DNA of 64,000 nucleotides from Anseranas semipalmata. Taxonomy: Eukaryota > Chordata > Aves > Anseriformes > Anseranatidae. Made by a program: the position numbers and the translations under genes. The stretch lies in contig VXAA01003849.1 of NCBI GenBank assembly GCA_013399115.1, positions 606,338 through 670,337 on the forward strand. Direction: 5' to 3'. Of the stretch, positions 12,626-25,604 are shown piece by piece. Under the pieces are notes generated by a model that worked only from the letters and a program-made list of their open reading frames with translations, searched no databases and was not told the DNA's origin. Position 1 is the first letter of the stretch. Every line of letters begins with the position of its first letter.

Positions 12626-15600
12626 AGTTTCTAATTTTGGTTAAATTAAGAAATGTCATACAAGATTCAGTTTGGACCTTCCTTCCACGTTCAAATAGGA
12701 GTGCAGAATTTTACTGAAGATCACCTGCATTTCCTTTGAAGTTTGGAGAGACTGCTGTTTCTTTTAAGTCTAGTGGGACACAGGCATTCATTGGTGTTAT
12801 GCTTCTGGAGGTAGAAAAAAGCTTCATCTGGATTTAGGAGGATGCCACATTTTGGAATCTCAGACAATGTCTCGATCTACAAACTTGACACAAAACTCAG
12901 TTGGGAACAGTTTTCCTATTGTTGTTTCTTCAGTGTTTGGACATCTTGATCTCCTCCAAGCTCTCTATTACCTTCCAACTTGGTTCTCTCCTCTCCAGTG
13001 CATGAGAAGAGTCAGTGGGGGCCCTAACACAGCAGCAAGTTCTCGTTCTACCTGGAGCTCGAGGGTCACTGCTGCGGCTGGCCAGGGAAGCAGGGGACAT
13101 GAGACCCCAAGGGGCACTCACACTTGGTACGGAGAGTGAAGGGCTGTAAGTGTTTGTAATGTTTGCCAGTGGGGCAAGCACTGGAGAGGGAAGTAGGAGA
13201 AGAACAGATCCCAAATACTTATTTCTATGTGTTCATTTCTAGGATGTACTTGAGGCTGAATATTTGGCTTATAACAGATGTGCAAGGAAACTTAGCAAAA
13301 CGATGATCCTCCTCAGACTGTTGTGTTGTTGTTTTTTTAAGTAAACATCAAGATGGATTTTTTTCTTAATGTCATTTTTGAAGGCTCTGAGGTATTAACT
13401 CTTGTGAAAGGCAATACAGTGAGCTGGATAGTAGTATTCTAAAGAATGAAAATAATGAGTCCAAGATGAATTGTCTTGCTCTAGTTGTATGTAGATACTA
13501 GGAAAAAAAAAAGCAAATCCTCTGAGTTATAACTCATGAATTTTTACTACAAAATCAGATCTTGTCTTTTGACCACCCTTTCTAACGCTTTGGACAAGAC
13601 ACTGCCTGGTCACAAAATTATTTCTGTAGTTAACCTCTTCTTTTACTATTACGAATTTCAGTTATTCCTGTGCTACTGCCACTTGCCACATTTTGCCTGG
13701 TTTTGGAGTGAAAGCACTGAAATACCATGGGAACTGCTGTTTTCTCAGGATCAGCAAAATTGTCAAATACCACGCTAAGTTAGTTACTATTCTAATCTGA
13801 TTTTAAGATCAAAGTCAATGAGGTCTAGCTGCGTAACCAAAAGCTGGAAAGCCTCCATGATCTAAACTGGACCTCTTGTGAGTTATGTATCACCATACAA
13901 CGCAAAGCTGATATTTTTCTTTTGCTGTAAGTGTTGCTTGAGTTCTGAGAAGAATTCATGGAACTTGCACAGGCAAAAATCTCTCTTCTGCATTGGCATC
14001 ATTAATCCTGCGTTTTCTACAGCAAAATACAAATTAATTTTATGTAACGCAGAGCTAAAAATCAAAGGTAATAAAACCTTGCAGGTTACTTCTAATCTTC
14101 TACGGCATGTCTGACTGCATCACATTATCAATGGAGAAAAGACAGTTTCCATTTCAGCATACAGTCTTTGTCGGCTTTTTATCATATAACCTCTTGTTTT
14201 TATGAGGAAAATTACCATGCTCTCATTTATTTTGTCTCTGCCGCTTTTATCATCTTGTAGGTGAAAAAATCTGTTCTCAGGGATTCCTGTTCAATAGGTG
14301 TTCTGAGAATTTGTGCTCTTAGATACTTTTTTGAGCAAGATTTTTCTTCTTTAATTCATAAACAAAAGTCACTGCAGGTAATACTGTGCAAACAATGTAT
14401 TGTATGGACTAAATAAAGCTGCTGACCGTTGCTATTATTTGTGACTGAAGATATACTTCAACAAGTGTTGAAGCAGTCTGAAGGATGCAGCTAACAAAGG
14501 ATCAAATTCTCGTCTACTCAGATTGTGAATGTTAATTTGGGTAAGATCTGTTCTGTGGTACAAGATCAGATGCCTTCTTTGACTGCCTGTCCTAAACATT
14601 GCAGCACAGTGGAGATTGCCCAGGAGATGGGCTTCCAACAGTTCAAACTGAATGCCTTTGGGCATGTGCAGGGAGCTTCCAGGCTCATCAGAGAGTTATC
14701 TTCTGCACTAATCAACTGTAAATGCTTTCTAGTTGACTTTCTTGGAAATAGATGTCCATCCACATCATAGATAGAATTAGAGGTGAATTTTGGTCATCAT
14801 TGTTGCAAGGAAGTGTTCATCTTTACTTGCAATACCAGTGCTATTTATGTTTGTTTCTTGTATGTGCATGCTTTATTACTGAGGCAGTGCTCTAGTGTTA
14901 GACTGTGAGGTTGATGAACACGGACAGCGGGTTTCAACAGCAGGTTCCTAGAATACCTTCTAGAACATGTATTTAAGGCCTTAGAAAATTGCCCTCATTT
15001 TCAAAATACCAAACCACAGAAGTTTCCACAAAAGTCAGTGAAAGATAATTAGAGCTACCTGTGTGGTTGAGGGGAGGGTTGTCAAAGGCACACAGAGGAA
15101 ATAAATAAATGCCACATGCACATGATGAGCTACTGTGAGGTTAGGTGGCTGATGCCATTACTCCATTTAAATGCAGACTTGAATATCAAGGCACATTCTG
15201 AGAGCAAATCGGTGTCATAGAACAAGCTTGTTGTGCAAATGGCCATCATTTTCACCAGTCAGGTTTTTAGCATCCAGGATACCTTTGGTCTATATTTCCC
15301 TATCTCTTATAGGCGAGAAAGGCTCCTAGAGGCAGAAGATAAATGCTGGTGTCTCCATTATTAGATGTCTGATAGAAAAGGGCAATGCTTGTTCAATCAC
15401 ATGGCAGTTGTGCACTGGATTTGTGAGGCTAAACTCTTAGTGATTCATAGCTGTCTCATTTTGAATAGGAGAGGGAACCTGCTAGGTCCTTGTGGAAGAC
15501 TGAGAATCTTCCGTATCACTTTTTCATTCATATCCTTTTAGGTAGTAGTGACAGTCTTTATAGACTGCATCATCTTGTCTGTGTCTGTCATTTGTCTTGT

Positions 15601-18600
15601 AACTGTTAGGTATCCATACATATATGGTGGAGGAAATATAATTGAATGAATTATACAATAATTTTATTGGCTGACATGAAAATCAACTTCTACACTTTTT
15701 CCCCTAGAGAAATACCATGACATTTGTGTAGATGTGAATTAAAAATGCCATATAGATAAGTTCTGGACTTTGAACTCTGTTGAAAATGGAATATATATAG
15801 CTGTCAAAAACAGTAACAAAAAACTAGGCAGTGAGGACGCAGATCTGTCATTCAGACTGATTGGGCTTACATACATTCACCGTTTTTTGTATCTTGCACT
15901 ATGCAGTATTTGATCGTCCGGACGGCTTTATCAACTGTTCAGCTGACAGAAGTCCATTGAAAATTGGCCTAACGGTGTGGGAATTACCTTGCTGTGATTC
16001 CGCAGGCACCTGAGGGCAGCTGTTAAAGGCTGGATCTGATTCCTCTCCGTGCTCATGTCAAACTAAGCAGGTGTTACTGCTGTTTTTATTTGTTTTATCT
16101 GATTATTCATTTAACAGAAATTGCCAAATAAAAAACCCTGACAACTTCTTTTAGCTAAAGAGAGCAGAATTTGCTGGAATGCGTTGTTTACTCCTTCCCT
16201 AATGTCACTTTTGCTTCCATTGGTTTAAAATACATACCCATGTTCAATTAAGTTTAGTTTTCTCAAACAGCTAGCTGTCTGTGCTGCTTTAGAAGCAAAA
16301 CAGGGTTGACTCTTTGCTTTATGTATTCTAATGTCCAAAATAGGACAGAAAAAATTGAAACTGGAGAACCTTATTTCCAGGAAAAATTAAAAATTCTACA
16401 GATATAAATGGCTTTGATCAATTGAGTAGATTTTCTTTTGATATTTCATAATCTCCAAACTTCTGTGGCTACTTCTAAAGTGCTGCTCTTGCTGTTTACC
16501 AGCGAGATTTACAAAGAGTAAAGACTTTTGGCATTAGTGGGATCCTCTCCATTTTCTGTCCTTTGCTGTTCTCAGGACCAGCCACTGGCTGGCAGGGAGT
16601 ACACTGTTATTTCCCACTGCCCTGTACTATGTAAGCTGCGTGCTGCCTTTGTGTGACAGTGAGGCTCTTAACATGCAGTTAAACTGATAGAAGCTGAATA
16701 GCGTAGTGCATTTCGTGTTTTCCAGGAGTTAACAGTCGCTCACGACAGGAGATGCACACGTTCTTCTGACCCAGCAGCCGCAGCTATGAGCGCAGGACTC
16801 GCTGCGCTCGGGCCCACAGCGAAGAAGAGCCTTTTGCCATTCAGCAGTCAGAAATATGTGTATTATTTTAAGTGCTGTCTTTTCGTTCCTTATTCTTTGC
16901 GTGTGTGTATGTGTATGTTTTCAAGAGACTAAAATCATAACTCCTGTCTGCATTTTTATTTATAAAGGAAAGTCTTTGAAAGGACAAAATTTTAATGTGC
17001 GCAGTGTGAAGAGGGACATTTAAACCTCCCTCTCAGCACTACAGATGTTGTAAGGCTAACTTTGCAGTACTTGGCTCAAATCTGTAACAAATCAGGTTGA
17101 AATCAGGGAATGCAATGGCTGATAGTTTAATCTTCTGAGAAGAATTTCATCCTGTGGGGAAAAGTTCCCATTTAAAAGAAGGAATTCTAGGAGGTGAGAG
17201 CTGGATCTGATCTCACCTTTGGTTTCAAGTGCTGTAACTCGTTGGCTTGGGGCAAGTTGCAAGTCTAGATTTACACCTGTGTGAAATGAATATTAGTCCT
17301 CTCATGCCTGAATCTAAGCTTGATTGTCCAGAGTGGCTAAGGAAAACTCATTTGGCTAGGTCTAAAGCAGATAATAAAAATTGCTTTGTTTTCCTGGAAC
17401 AATTGGCAGGGAACTGGAACTGGATAGCATCTCAGCCAATATCCCAAATCCCAACCAAGTCCCGTTGCCTGCTAGGAGAGCTCAGACATAAGTTTATCAT
17501 CTGTGACCACTTCTCTTGTTCTGGCTTACACGTGGGGACCTGAGTTATCTACAAAGAAATGACAAAGGCATCCCCATGTACTCTAGTTCATTTCACAAGG
17601 TCTCTGAAATAGATTATGTGAGTGCAAATATTTGTCAGAACTGGTCTTGGCTATTCACTGATTTTTAAAAATTGCACGACTGTCATACTGGTTCCCTAGG
17701 TGCTAAAAATCAATGATAATGCCGGAGTACTTCGGTCATTGTTATTTTAGAAAATCCCTAATCAAAACAAGTATAAGTGCTGATGTGTGCTCAGTGGTGG
17801 AGTTTTGTGTGTTCCTTGGAAAGATGATAGTCCCTGGAGAGAGAGGAAAGGATTAGAAATGATAACCACTTTTTAAATACATCAGCTTGCTCATGTGTGT
17901 GGTGTTTTTTATCAGCTTTACAGCAAAAGCTTCATTTGATTTGTGCAGGGATGTGGATAATAAGGAGAGAGGCCAGCGAGCCGATTTTTATAGTCTGTTT
18001 GTAGCTTAAACAAAGATCTGGGATTTTGCGGATAAAGACCCACTGAAATACAGCAGATTATGCAGCTTTGTTTTTTTTTTTTTTTCCAAAGATTTGTTAA
18101 TTCCCCCCCCCACAGCCTGATTTTCATGTGTCCACTCCACATGAAAATAAGGAGTTTTAAAACAGAATTTCGGACAGAACTTCATCAAATCCTGCTCCTT
18201 GACCATGGCCAATCCTTTGTATCAGGGACTGTGCCATGCTCAGGCACTGTTGCGTTTGTGCTAAACGCGATTTGAACTTAGACCACCATGATATTAGCAG
18301 GCACAGTCCTCACTGCTAAAATGCCACTGTTCTGGATAAAATCTTTGAAGTCAAACAAGAGGTGGAGCACGCTGCTGGCTTCACTGGAGGGTGGATTGAA
18401 CTCGGTGGCATGGCTCCAGTTTTCCTGTGACACAAGTACAAAGCTTGATGAAAACTGCACCGGCTCGTCTGCTGCGCGGGAGTGGCACGTACTGCCCTGC
18501 CAGCAGATTCTCCAGTGCAGGCAGAAGCAGTATTTTCCCCTTCCTCATTTAATTTCTTGTGAGCATTGTATGTTTTATGCTTAAGTTAGGATCACCTGAA

Positions 18601-19724
18601 TGCAAAGCAGCTTCTGGTTGCTGAGAGCTAAGTGCAATTGCTGTTCAAGTCCACCACTGCGGCTCCTGCACGTACTCTGCCGTTCACAGCTTGCTTTCCT
18701 GCAAAGCTGAACAAGATGCCTTCACAGAGCTGAGATCTCCTGCATTGGATGTTAGCTGGAAGTGCAAAGAACCAGATAAAGAAAAAGCATCACAGAGATG
18801 CTCTGTGTGAAAGTGTCTGCATTATTTTTAAATACATCGCAGAAGGATAGACAAGTGCAAGGCAGCAAAGCAGGACAATGGTTCAGTTTAGCAGTACTGT
18901 TATTTTTCTTATTCTGGTGAAGTTTTTTGTCCAGTGTTGGAGGAAATGGATTTTTTAAATTCCTTTTTAGCTTGGTCCAGAGTTTAGCTTCATTCAGAAC
19001 CTGAGATGGAACTGTTGGTCACATTTATTTTTAAATTCCAGAGGAAACAAATATAGGGATAAATTCATGTTTCCCTGCAGCACTTGGAAAAAAAAAAAAA
19101 CAGTATTTCATCCACCAAGTACATGACCACCTGGAAATTCGGTAGACTAAAAATTCACTAAACAAAGCTGAATCTGCAGGGAATATTTCCATTGCAGAGA
19201 AAGCTGCAAGGAGCAGCTCAGCAGCGTCCTTGCAGGCAGCGTGATGTAGTGGGCAGAGCTCTGGCAGAGCTCCGGGGGGAGCATCGGGAGACATGGGTCT
19301 CAACTGCAGTGATTTGTAAAACAAGTAAGGGAATGCTTTTGACTTATGTGTTTTAATTTTTCTGATACAAGGTTTATATACTTTACATTTTCAATGAACC
19401 ATCCTTCCTTAAATTTTTTTTCTAAAGCTGGAAATAACAAATTGAAAGAGGTGATACAGGCAAAACAGAGCGTTCTTAAATAAACTAGAGCTACTTGTAG
19501 GAAGAATGAAGCAGCTGTCAGTGACTTAGAACAGCTCAGGGACAGGAGCTGATTTTGCTCTTAATAGCTAGACTGTCCCTAGTTTTAGAAGACTGCCAGA
19601 TATTTTCAGCGTATGTTTGCAAATTTCCCATCTTTACTGTAGTCTTATCATATCTGATGTACAACTGACACCCTGATGCGAGATTTCTGAGGAGGGCTCC
19701 GCCTGAGTGATCAATTACTACATA
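12626..19724. other. Long non-coding stretch with a possible conserved block
   Basis: No gene recognised. Frames of up to 98 codons (17247-17543, 18288-18584, both +) lack domain character. There is a 15-T run at 18071-18085 and a 9-C run at 18103-18111. The part at about 15960-16260 has an enhancer-like texture, with AT-rich homeodomain-like words embedded in mixed sequence and no repeat character; that is only an impression. Confidence 0.45.
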
Positions 19725-19790
19725 GTCGATCTGTAAAGCACTTTGGGTTCTTGGTAAGGTTAAGATGCTGTCTGCGTTTTCCAGTACTAA
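19725..19790 (-). repeat. Possible ancient interspersed repeat end
   Basis: The words CTGTAAAGCACTTTGGGTTC and the following bases resemble a 'tgtaaagcactttg-ggatcctt...gaaaggtgctatata' segment that recurs in amniote genomes. The reverse complement of 40150-40225 in this window shows the same pattern. I cannot name the family with confidence. The match is short and degenerate and could be coincidence. Confidence 0.3.
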
Positions 19791-19808
19791 GGGGCAGGCT
19801 CTGATGCT

Positions 19809-20125
19809 AGAATCACAGAACCATTTAGGTTGGAAAAGACCTCCAAGATCACCCAGTCCAACCTATAACCTAACACTACCAAGTCCTCCACTAAACCATG
19901 TCACTAAGCTCTTCATCTAAATATCTTTTGAATCCCTCCAGGGATGGTGACTCAACCACTTCCCTGGGCAGCCTGTTCCAATGCCTCACGACCCTCTCAG
20001 TAAAGAAGTTTTTCCTAATATCCAACCTAAACCTCCCCTGGCGCAACTTTAGCCCATTCCCCCTCATCCTATCACCAGGCACGTGGGAGAAGAGACCAAT
20101 CCCCACCTCGCTACAGCCTCCTTTA
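19809..20125 (-). mobile_element. CR1 LINE, 5'-truncated 3' end
   Basis: This is the clearest transposon in the window. Read on the plus strand it starts with AGAATCACAGAACC, then 'ggttggaaaagacctccaag' and 'agtccaacc', which is the reverse complement of the standard avian CR1 3' terminus. It continues through 'tccctgggcagcctgttccaatgcc' into coding sequence for the ORF2 C-terminus. The element is therefore sense on minus, with its 3' end at about 19809 and a 5' truncation at about 20125, as is usual for CR1. The frame over the last 71 codons is still open, which suggests a moderately young copy compared with the other CR1 pieces here. Confidence 0.93.
19891..20106 (-). pseudogene. CR1 ORF2 C-terminal fragment
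   Basis: A 71-codon minus-strand frame ending Asp-Met-Val-stop (stop read from CTA at 19891-19893). It contains the hallmark blocks of the CR1 ORF2 tail: [33 protein letters not shown] and a final DMV. In the full protein this follows the reverse transcriptase and has no activity by itself. The endonuclease and reverse-transcriptase domains are absent because the insertion is 5'-truncated. The ATG at 20106 is just an internal methionine, not a real start. Gene finders often call such tails as short bird proteins; it should be masked. Confidence 0.9.
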
Positions 20126-23100
20126 AGAGAAAAATAAAAAAAATATATTCAAAGCTTTCAGAAAAACTGTTAAGATCTACACTTCCAAATAATCAATAAA
20201 TGTGTTGTATTTTGCGGTGTGCTTTTGAATGGTACCAGGCTCTGAGTTTAGATCACTTTTAGTCGTCCTGCAGGTGTCTGGCCACAAACATGGTTCTGAG
20301 CAAGCTGCTTTTTATTTTGCTGATTTTGAAAGCACTGAAGTCGTGGGGCTGCTGCTGGGGGACTGGCAGCCGTTTGCTATCCCCAGTGGTATCTGGCCCT
20401 CTTCAGCCTCAATAGGGTAAAACCACAAAATCACAAAAGTCCTTTTTTGCCTTTTCTGCTCTACAACAAATATATTGTTTAAGTTATAGTAGTGCATCTA
20501 TCATAAAGTATTCAGCTATAGGGCAAAAAATTACTAAAGGGAGGTAAATTTGGTCCCTAGGAGACAGATAAAATAGAAAGCAAGCTAAGACTCTCTGATA
20601 TAAACTAAAGAATTAGTATCAACAGGATAATAATGATTGTGTGAGACAGTCCCTGCATTGCTGTGACTTTCCTACAGCTGGCCATTGAAATTCAGGGTCA
20701 GGTTGTGCTGGATACATGAAGGCAGATTTTGAGGACTTGATTCAAGGGGAAGAAGAGCTTGCAGTGGGACCGATCCCACCAGCACAGGCTGCAGCCCCAG
20801 ACTAGAGGGGTTTGGTATGGCCATGTTCATAGCGTAGGACCTGAAGCAGAGGCGTATGGTACAGCTCAGTATTTCCTTTCTTTTTTTTTTTTTTTTTGTG
20901 ATGAGAGTGGCCAATTCAGGCTTTGAAACTGCCCCCACCATGCAGGGTGAGGAACCCCCTGCTCCAGGCCAAGGAGATTCTCCCCATGACACAAAGTTGT
21001 TAGGCCAGTACCAGTGGGAATTAATTACTGGCAATTTAGCCTTGCCGCTAGCCAGAAGGTTCTCACACAACTAAGTCCATTTTTTTTTTAAAAAAAGTGG
21101 GTTACCTTGGCCTAGCTCAGCATGTTGACTTCATTAGGAGCCTCTGAAGGTACCTGTGTGTTTGCTCCTGCTGGAGGAGTAGGCACGCTGTGTCTCCAGC
21201 CCCACGGTGCTGCTTGCCAGAGGCAGAGGATGCCCTGAAGTCGGGTAGCGGTGGCAATCCTCTGTGTTTCTCAAGTGCTGCTTCAAGAGTGCCAGTCAGC
21301 AGTAAATCATTTCTGCTGTCTTACCGTGTTGTTTCTTGCATTCCATTGATCTGCTCAGCACTTCAGAAATGGTAGAAACATGACCTTTCCCATGAATTTT
21401 TAACATAGGGCCCTTATCTTGCAAACTCGTCTGCCTCTGCAAACCCTGGAGGACTAAAGTCAGAGAAGCTGATAGGGTAGCAAGATTTGTTAGCAGAGAT
21501 CATCCTGAATCTGGCAGAGCTGGAGCCTAAACACTTTTTCATTCTTTTAGAAATGTCCAACACTTTAGGATTTTTGTTTTTAATGTATTAAACAGAATCA
21601 AAATTTTAAGCTGTGCTTTATTTTAACTTTCTAACCATAGAGCAGTTATTTCAACCTGTCTTTCTTAGTGTATAATGTTAATTTTTAATGTTTCAGTTTA
21701 CAATTTGGAATAAGATTTTATGATGTTCTATTACTGTACATCACTTTGACAAGATTCTGCTATTAAAGTTAAACGTTTTAACAGACATTTATAGTTGGAA
21801 GCAATCTCTGTTATTGAAAGGTTGTTTAGCAATAAATACAAGCTGAAATGAGTAAATTTTATCTGTTGTGAAAATAGTCTATCATTGTTAAACAGAACTT
21901 CTATTATACACATATTATTTACTATTATTTGAATTTAAAAGAACAATTTATTTACATTACAGACTGTAAATTTAATTTACTGTTAAACAGTTAAATTGTA
22001 GCATTTGTGAAGCTAAGCTGCCAGTAATTTGACCATAAATATATGCGATTTCTTCCCGAATGCTTTATACAAAACATTATGAAAATGCATACATTACAGG
22101 AATCTAGAGAGGGAGTGCAATTCAAGCTCTCCTAATTTTTATCTGAAAATCTATCCATTTTCAGCATTAGAAAGTAAGATGCAATAATGTATTCAGAGTG
22201 AAAGAACAAGGGATTCTGATGGCTTTCAGCGTCTAACACCCTTCTTAATGCTTCTAGGTTTTGATCCTTTAAGATATCATCTTGAAAATCATTGTGAAGA
22301 AAAGCTACTATAATGTATGTGATACAATGCATCTGGTATCTGCCTCCGTGCATTTTTTTTTAACTGCCCTCTTTTCAAGTGCCTTAAACTCATAGGTATT
22401 TTTGAACTGGTTTCCATAGTCAGCAGTTACTACTGACAACAGTTTTCATATAATTCACCAAGGTCTTGGTCCTCCAAGGTGTTGACTGCTCTGGTACCGA
22501 TCTCAGAAGGTTTCCTCAACCTGAACATGAGTGCACATCTCTGTTCCCTACTGCCTGAGCTAGGAAAAGGGCTCACACCTCGCTGCTGGATTTACGGAGG
22601 GAGCAACCTCGTGGAGAGCAAAATAAGAGGTCTGTCTGAGAGTAGGTATCCAGTGTGTATCAGCCCTAAAAACAATGAAGGTCTGAATAGAGTCTCAAAT
22701 CCTTCCTCACTGGTCATTCTGACTTCCAAACCAGAGGCCTTCAGTTCGAATTGATGCTTGGCACTTCTGGATGACAGCAGGTGCTTTCATGCTCGTCTTC
22801 TACCACATAAACACCAGCTGCAGTGGCATATGGACAGGAAGTATATGGTGAAACCAGTCAGTCCGCTGGCAGGGCTAGTCAAGTGACAACCCTGGTTTTT
22901 AATGAGTTAGTAATAATTTGTAAGCTATTAGTGGGACGTTGCTGTTGTTGGATGTTTTCTTCATCTGTTTTCTGCTGCCATGGAATGTACAGAACAGGCA
23001 CTGATCATCTGCTGATTTGACACTCCATTTAAGTGAACTGGTTGATCCTGTGGAGACCTTAAAGGATGCCTATGGCTATCAGTTAATTTGGCAGAGAATA

Positions 23101-24439
23101 TACAGACCTACTTTAAGTGATCTATTTCTCCCTTCCCAAGCCTAGGCAATTAAAATTTGCATTTACTTGCCTTAGCCATGCATTCTGGGTCTGGCCTCAA
23201 GTTTTTCTGTTACTGGTTGGACCCTTGTGTTTAACCCTGTCCCTGCCTGCATCAGGACTGTGCCTATTCTTCTGTATCTGCACAGTGATACTCTTTCTCC
23301 ATCTTCCTTGGATCAGAAGTAAGTTTTAATTTGTCTTATGGGTAAGTGGCCTAACAGAAAATATGTTTAAATTTGATAATAGAGAGCAAAGAGAGTTTTA
23401 ACAACATCAGTAAAGCAAAACCTGAATTGCTCGTGCAGTTGGAGCAATTACAGTTCCACTGCCTTTTCCTACCTCAGCTCCTCTGCCCACCCTCTTCCTC
23501 CATCAAAACTCTCCGACAAAAATCTCATTCTGGCTTTCCATTTCTTTTAAGGTCTGCTTCTGTACCCATCACCTCTTACACTGCTGCACACTTGACAAAC
23601 CAGTACGGCACATGTCTTTACTGTGCTGTCATGTGCAAGAAGCAAATTAAAGAGTTTGGTGAATCTCACTGCTTGCTTCATTCCTACGTGATGTGGTACA
23701 GTGTGTTTGCACAAGCTGTGCTGACAGATAGGGTGGAGAACATATACCTACCTTAAACAATTATAGTCTTATCAAACACTAGTTAGCTATGTTTTTGAGT
23801 TAGATCTTCTCCTACAGAGACAGATTCAGTCAGTGATAAACATATTACACGTGTTCTTGTAAGTAAACACACCTCTTCCGAGGTGTTTCCATTCAGAGCA
23901 GACTGGGTATTCGAGAGGCACCAACGTGGCCCGATGCTGACGCCCATGGCTCTGGCTGTTATCCCTCACGTGCACCACTGCCCCATGCTGTAGCTGTTTC
24001 TGATTTATTTGTTGTTAGCAGATTCGCAAGGGAAGCTCTGTGAGTACTGGCATGGGCAGCTGGCATGAACCAGCTGTTCGAGATGAGCAAATTCCTTTCT
24101 AAAATCTGAGAAAAACATCACCTGGAGCAGTTAGAGGTCATTCTGTATTGTTTTTAACACCGTGAATGCCTCTCCTTTGGGTCATGCAGGCAAATTTGCT
24201 TGGTGGTTCTTGTTCTCTTGCTGTTTGCTATTGAGTTGTGCATACTGAGCTCCTTGCCTCATGATACCGTGCCATGGGTACGTCAGTAAAAGGTCAGTAT
24301 ATAATGATATAGCGCTTTGTACCTGATGACATTTTCACACTGGAATTTTTCTCCTAAACATTTCTGAAAAAAATCACAGAGTTTTTAAGCCCTTCTGAGC
24401 TGAATTTGAGCAAGCTGCTGGTAGGAATTCGCCATCACA
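20126..24439. other. Non-coding stretch, no gene recognised
   Basis: Contains a 17-T run at 20881-20897. Open frames reach 132 codons (20672-21070, -) and 127 codons (23373-23756, +), without recognisable motifs. The part at 21540-22100 is very AT-rich with many TAAA/TTTA words. No repeat family recognised. Confidence 0.5.
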
Positions 24440-24489
24440 CTGCTCACCCATCCCTAACCTTGAAGTGTTTAAAAATAAATAAATAAACG

Positions 24490-24548
24490 GATTAGCATAA
24501 AATAATATAGTAACCCACCGAATTTATTTAGTTTAATTTATGCTAATC
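24490..24548. promoter_or_regulatory. Inverted pair of POU octamer-like sites
   Basis: GATTAGCATAAA at 24490-24501 is matched by its exact reverse complement TTTATGCTAATC at 24537-24548, separated by 35 bases. Each arm contains ATTAGCAT/ATGCTAAT, a variant octamer of the type bound by POU-homeodomain factors. Between the arms lies the word AATTTATTTAGTTTAATT, itself homeodomain/FOX-like. Binding is inferred, not shown. Confidence 0.45.
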
Positions 24549-25583
24549 ATGGCATATTGGTGCTCTGGCAGATAAAATAAAGCTGGTGGAGAAGATTGCG
24601 TCGCGGAAGCTATGACAATTAACCCTAGAAATTATCACTCTGAAAGTGAGTTCAGCTTTGCCATTGAAAAGAACCAGTCCAGCAAATTCTGTTAGCTGTC
24701 AATAATAGGATGGATTTATTATCTTTAGGGGTGTGTAAATTTATTTCTTTATGTATGTGTACATATACTTATGTGTACATGTATTTTCTTAAGCATATCT
24801 ATATTCCTGTTAGATATTATAGATTAAAATATTTGAAAAGATTAAAACAAAACTTAAACCAGGAGTGAATTCAGGCTATTGTGTTTAGGCTTTAATTATT
24901 TCTGCCTTAGAATTCCAGTTATGTTTTTTCAGTTTATTTAATATACCTTTTTAGGAATAACTGTACGTAATATAGAATTTAATATTAGTTTAGGCTCTCT
25001 GTAACATCAGAAGTAATAGAAATGACAAAGCAGAAAAGGTTGTAATCATCTTTACTGCTGTTTGATTAGAGAAGGCTAGCTGGACTGTATCAGGTTGCAT
25101 CTGTTACAGTTGTGCCTTGGCTCTGGCTAGCAGAGGAAGCATATAGCCCACAAAAATAAATAAAATGATTATCATAAACAAACAGCTATCTCAGGGCTGC
25201 TCATGTGCTCTAGTTCCTGAGTGTGCCAATTTGCTATTAGATGTAAATTAACTCCTTTGTTTTTTTACTTACAAATTTGTATATAGCGCTCATTGGAGAC
25301 AGACAGAATTTTAGCTGTAACTTTCTTTCTACAAGAGATTGAAACTGGGGGGAAAATAGGAAAACAAAAATGCTCCCTTCTTCACCTCAGATCACACTGC
25401 GTAAGACAAATGTCAGACAGGATTTAAGTGCAAGCAGTCTTTGAAACGGTAAGATATTTTTACTGTTTGCTAGGTTGGGGTTAGGATTTTTATTGTTTAG
25501 ATTTGCTTTTTAAGGAATAGAACCACAGGCTTAAAGGTGATGGCAAGGATTTTCCAAAAGAGATACCTCAATTAGATATTAAT

Positions 25584-25604
25584 TTTATTTATGACATAAA
25601 TAAA
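25584..25604. repeat. Perfect palindrome, 10-bp arms
   Basis: TTTATTTATG at 25584-25593, a single A, then CATAAATAAA at 25595-25604, an exact inverted repeat. It could be a dimeric binding site of the homeodomain/FOX type. It lies in an AT-rich context, where such palindromes arise more easily by chance. Confidence 0.8.

Noticed and set aside
19891..20106. 71-codon frame as an independent small gene
   Set aside because: It is the C-terminal tail of CR1 ORF2 in a 5'-truncated insertion.
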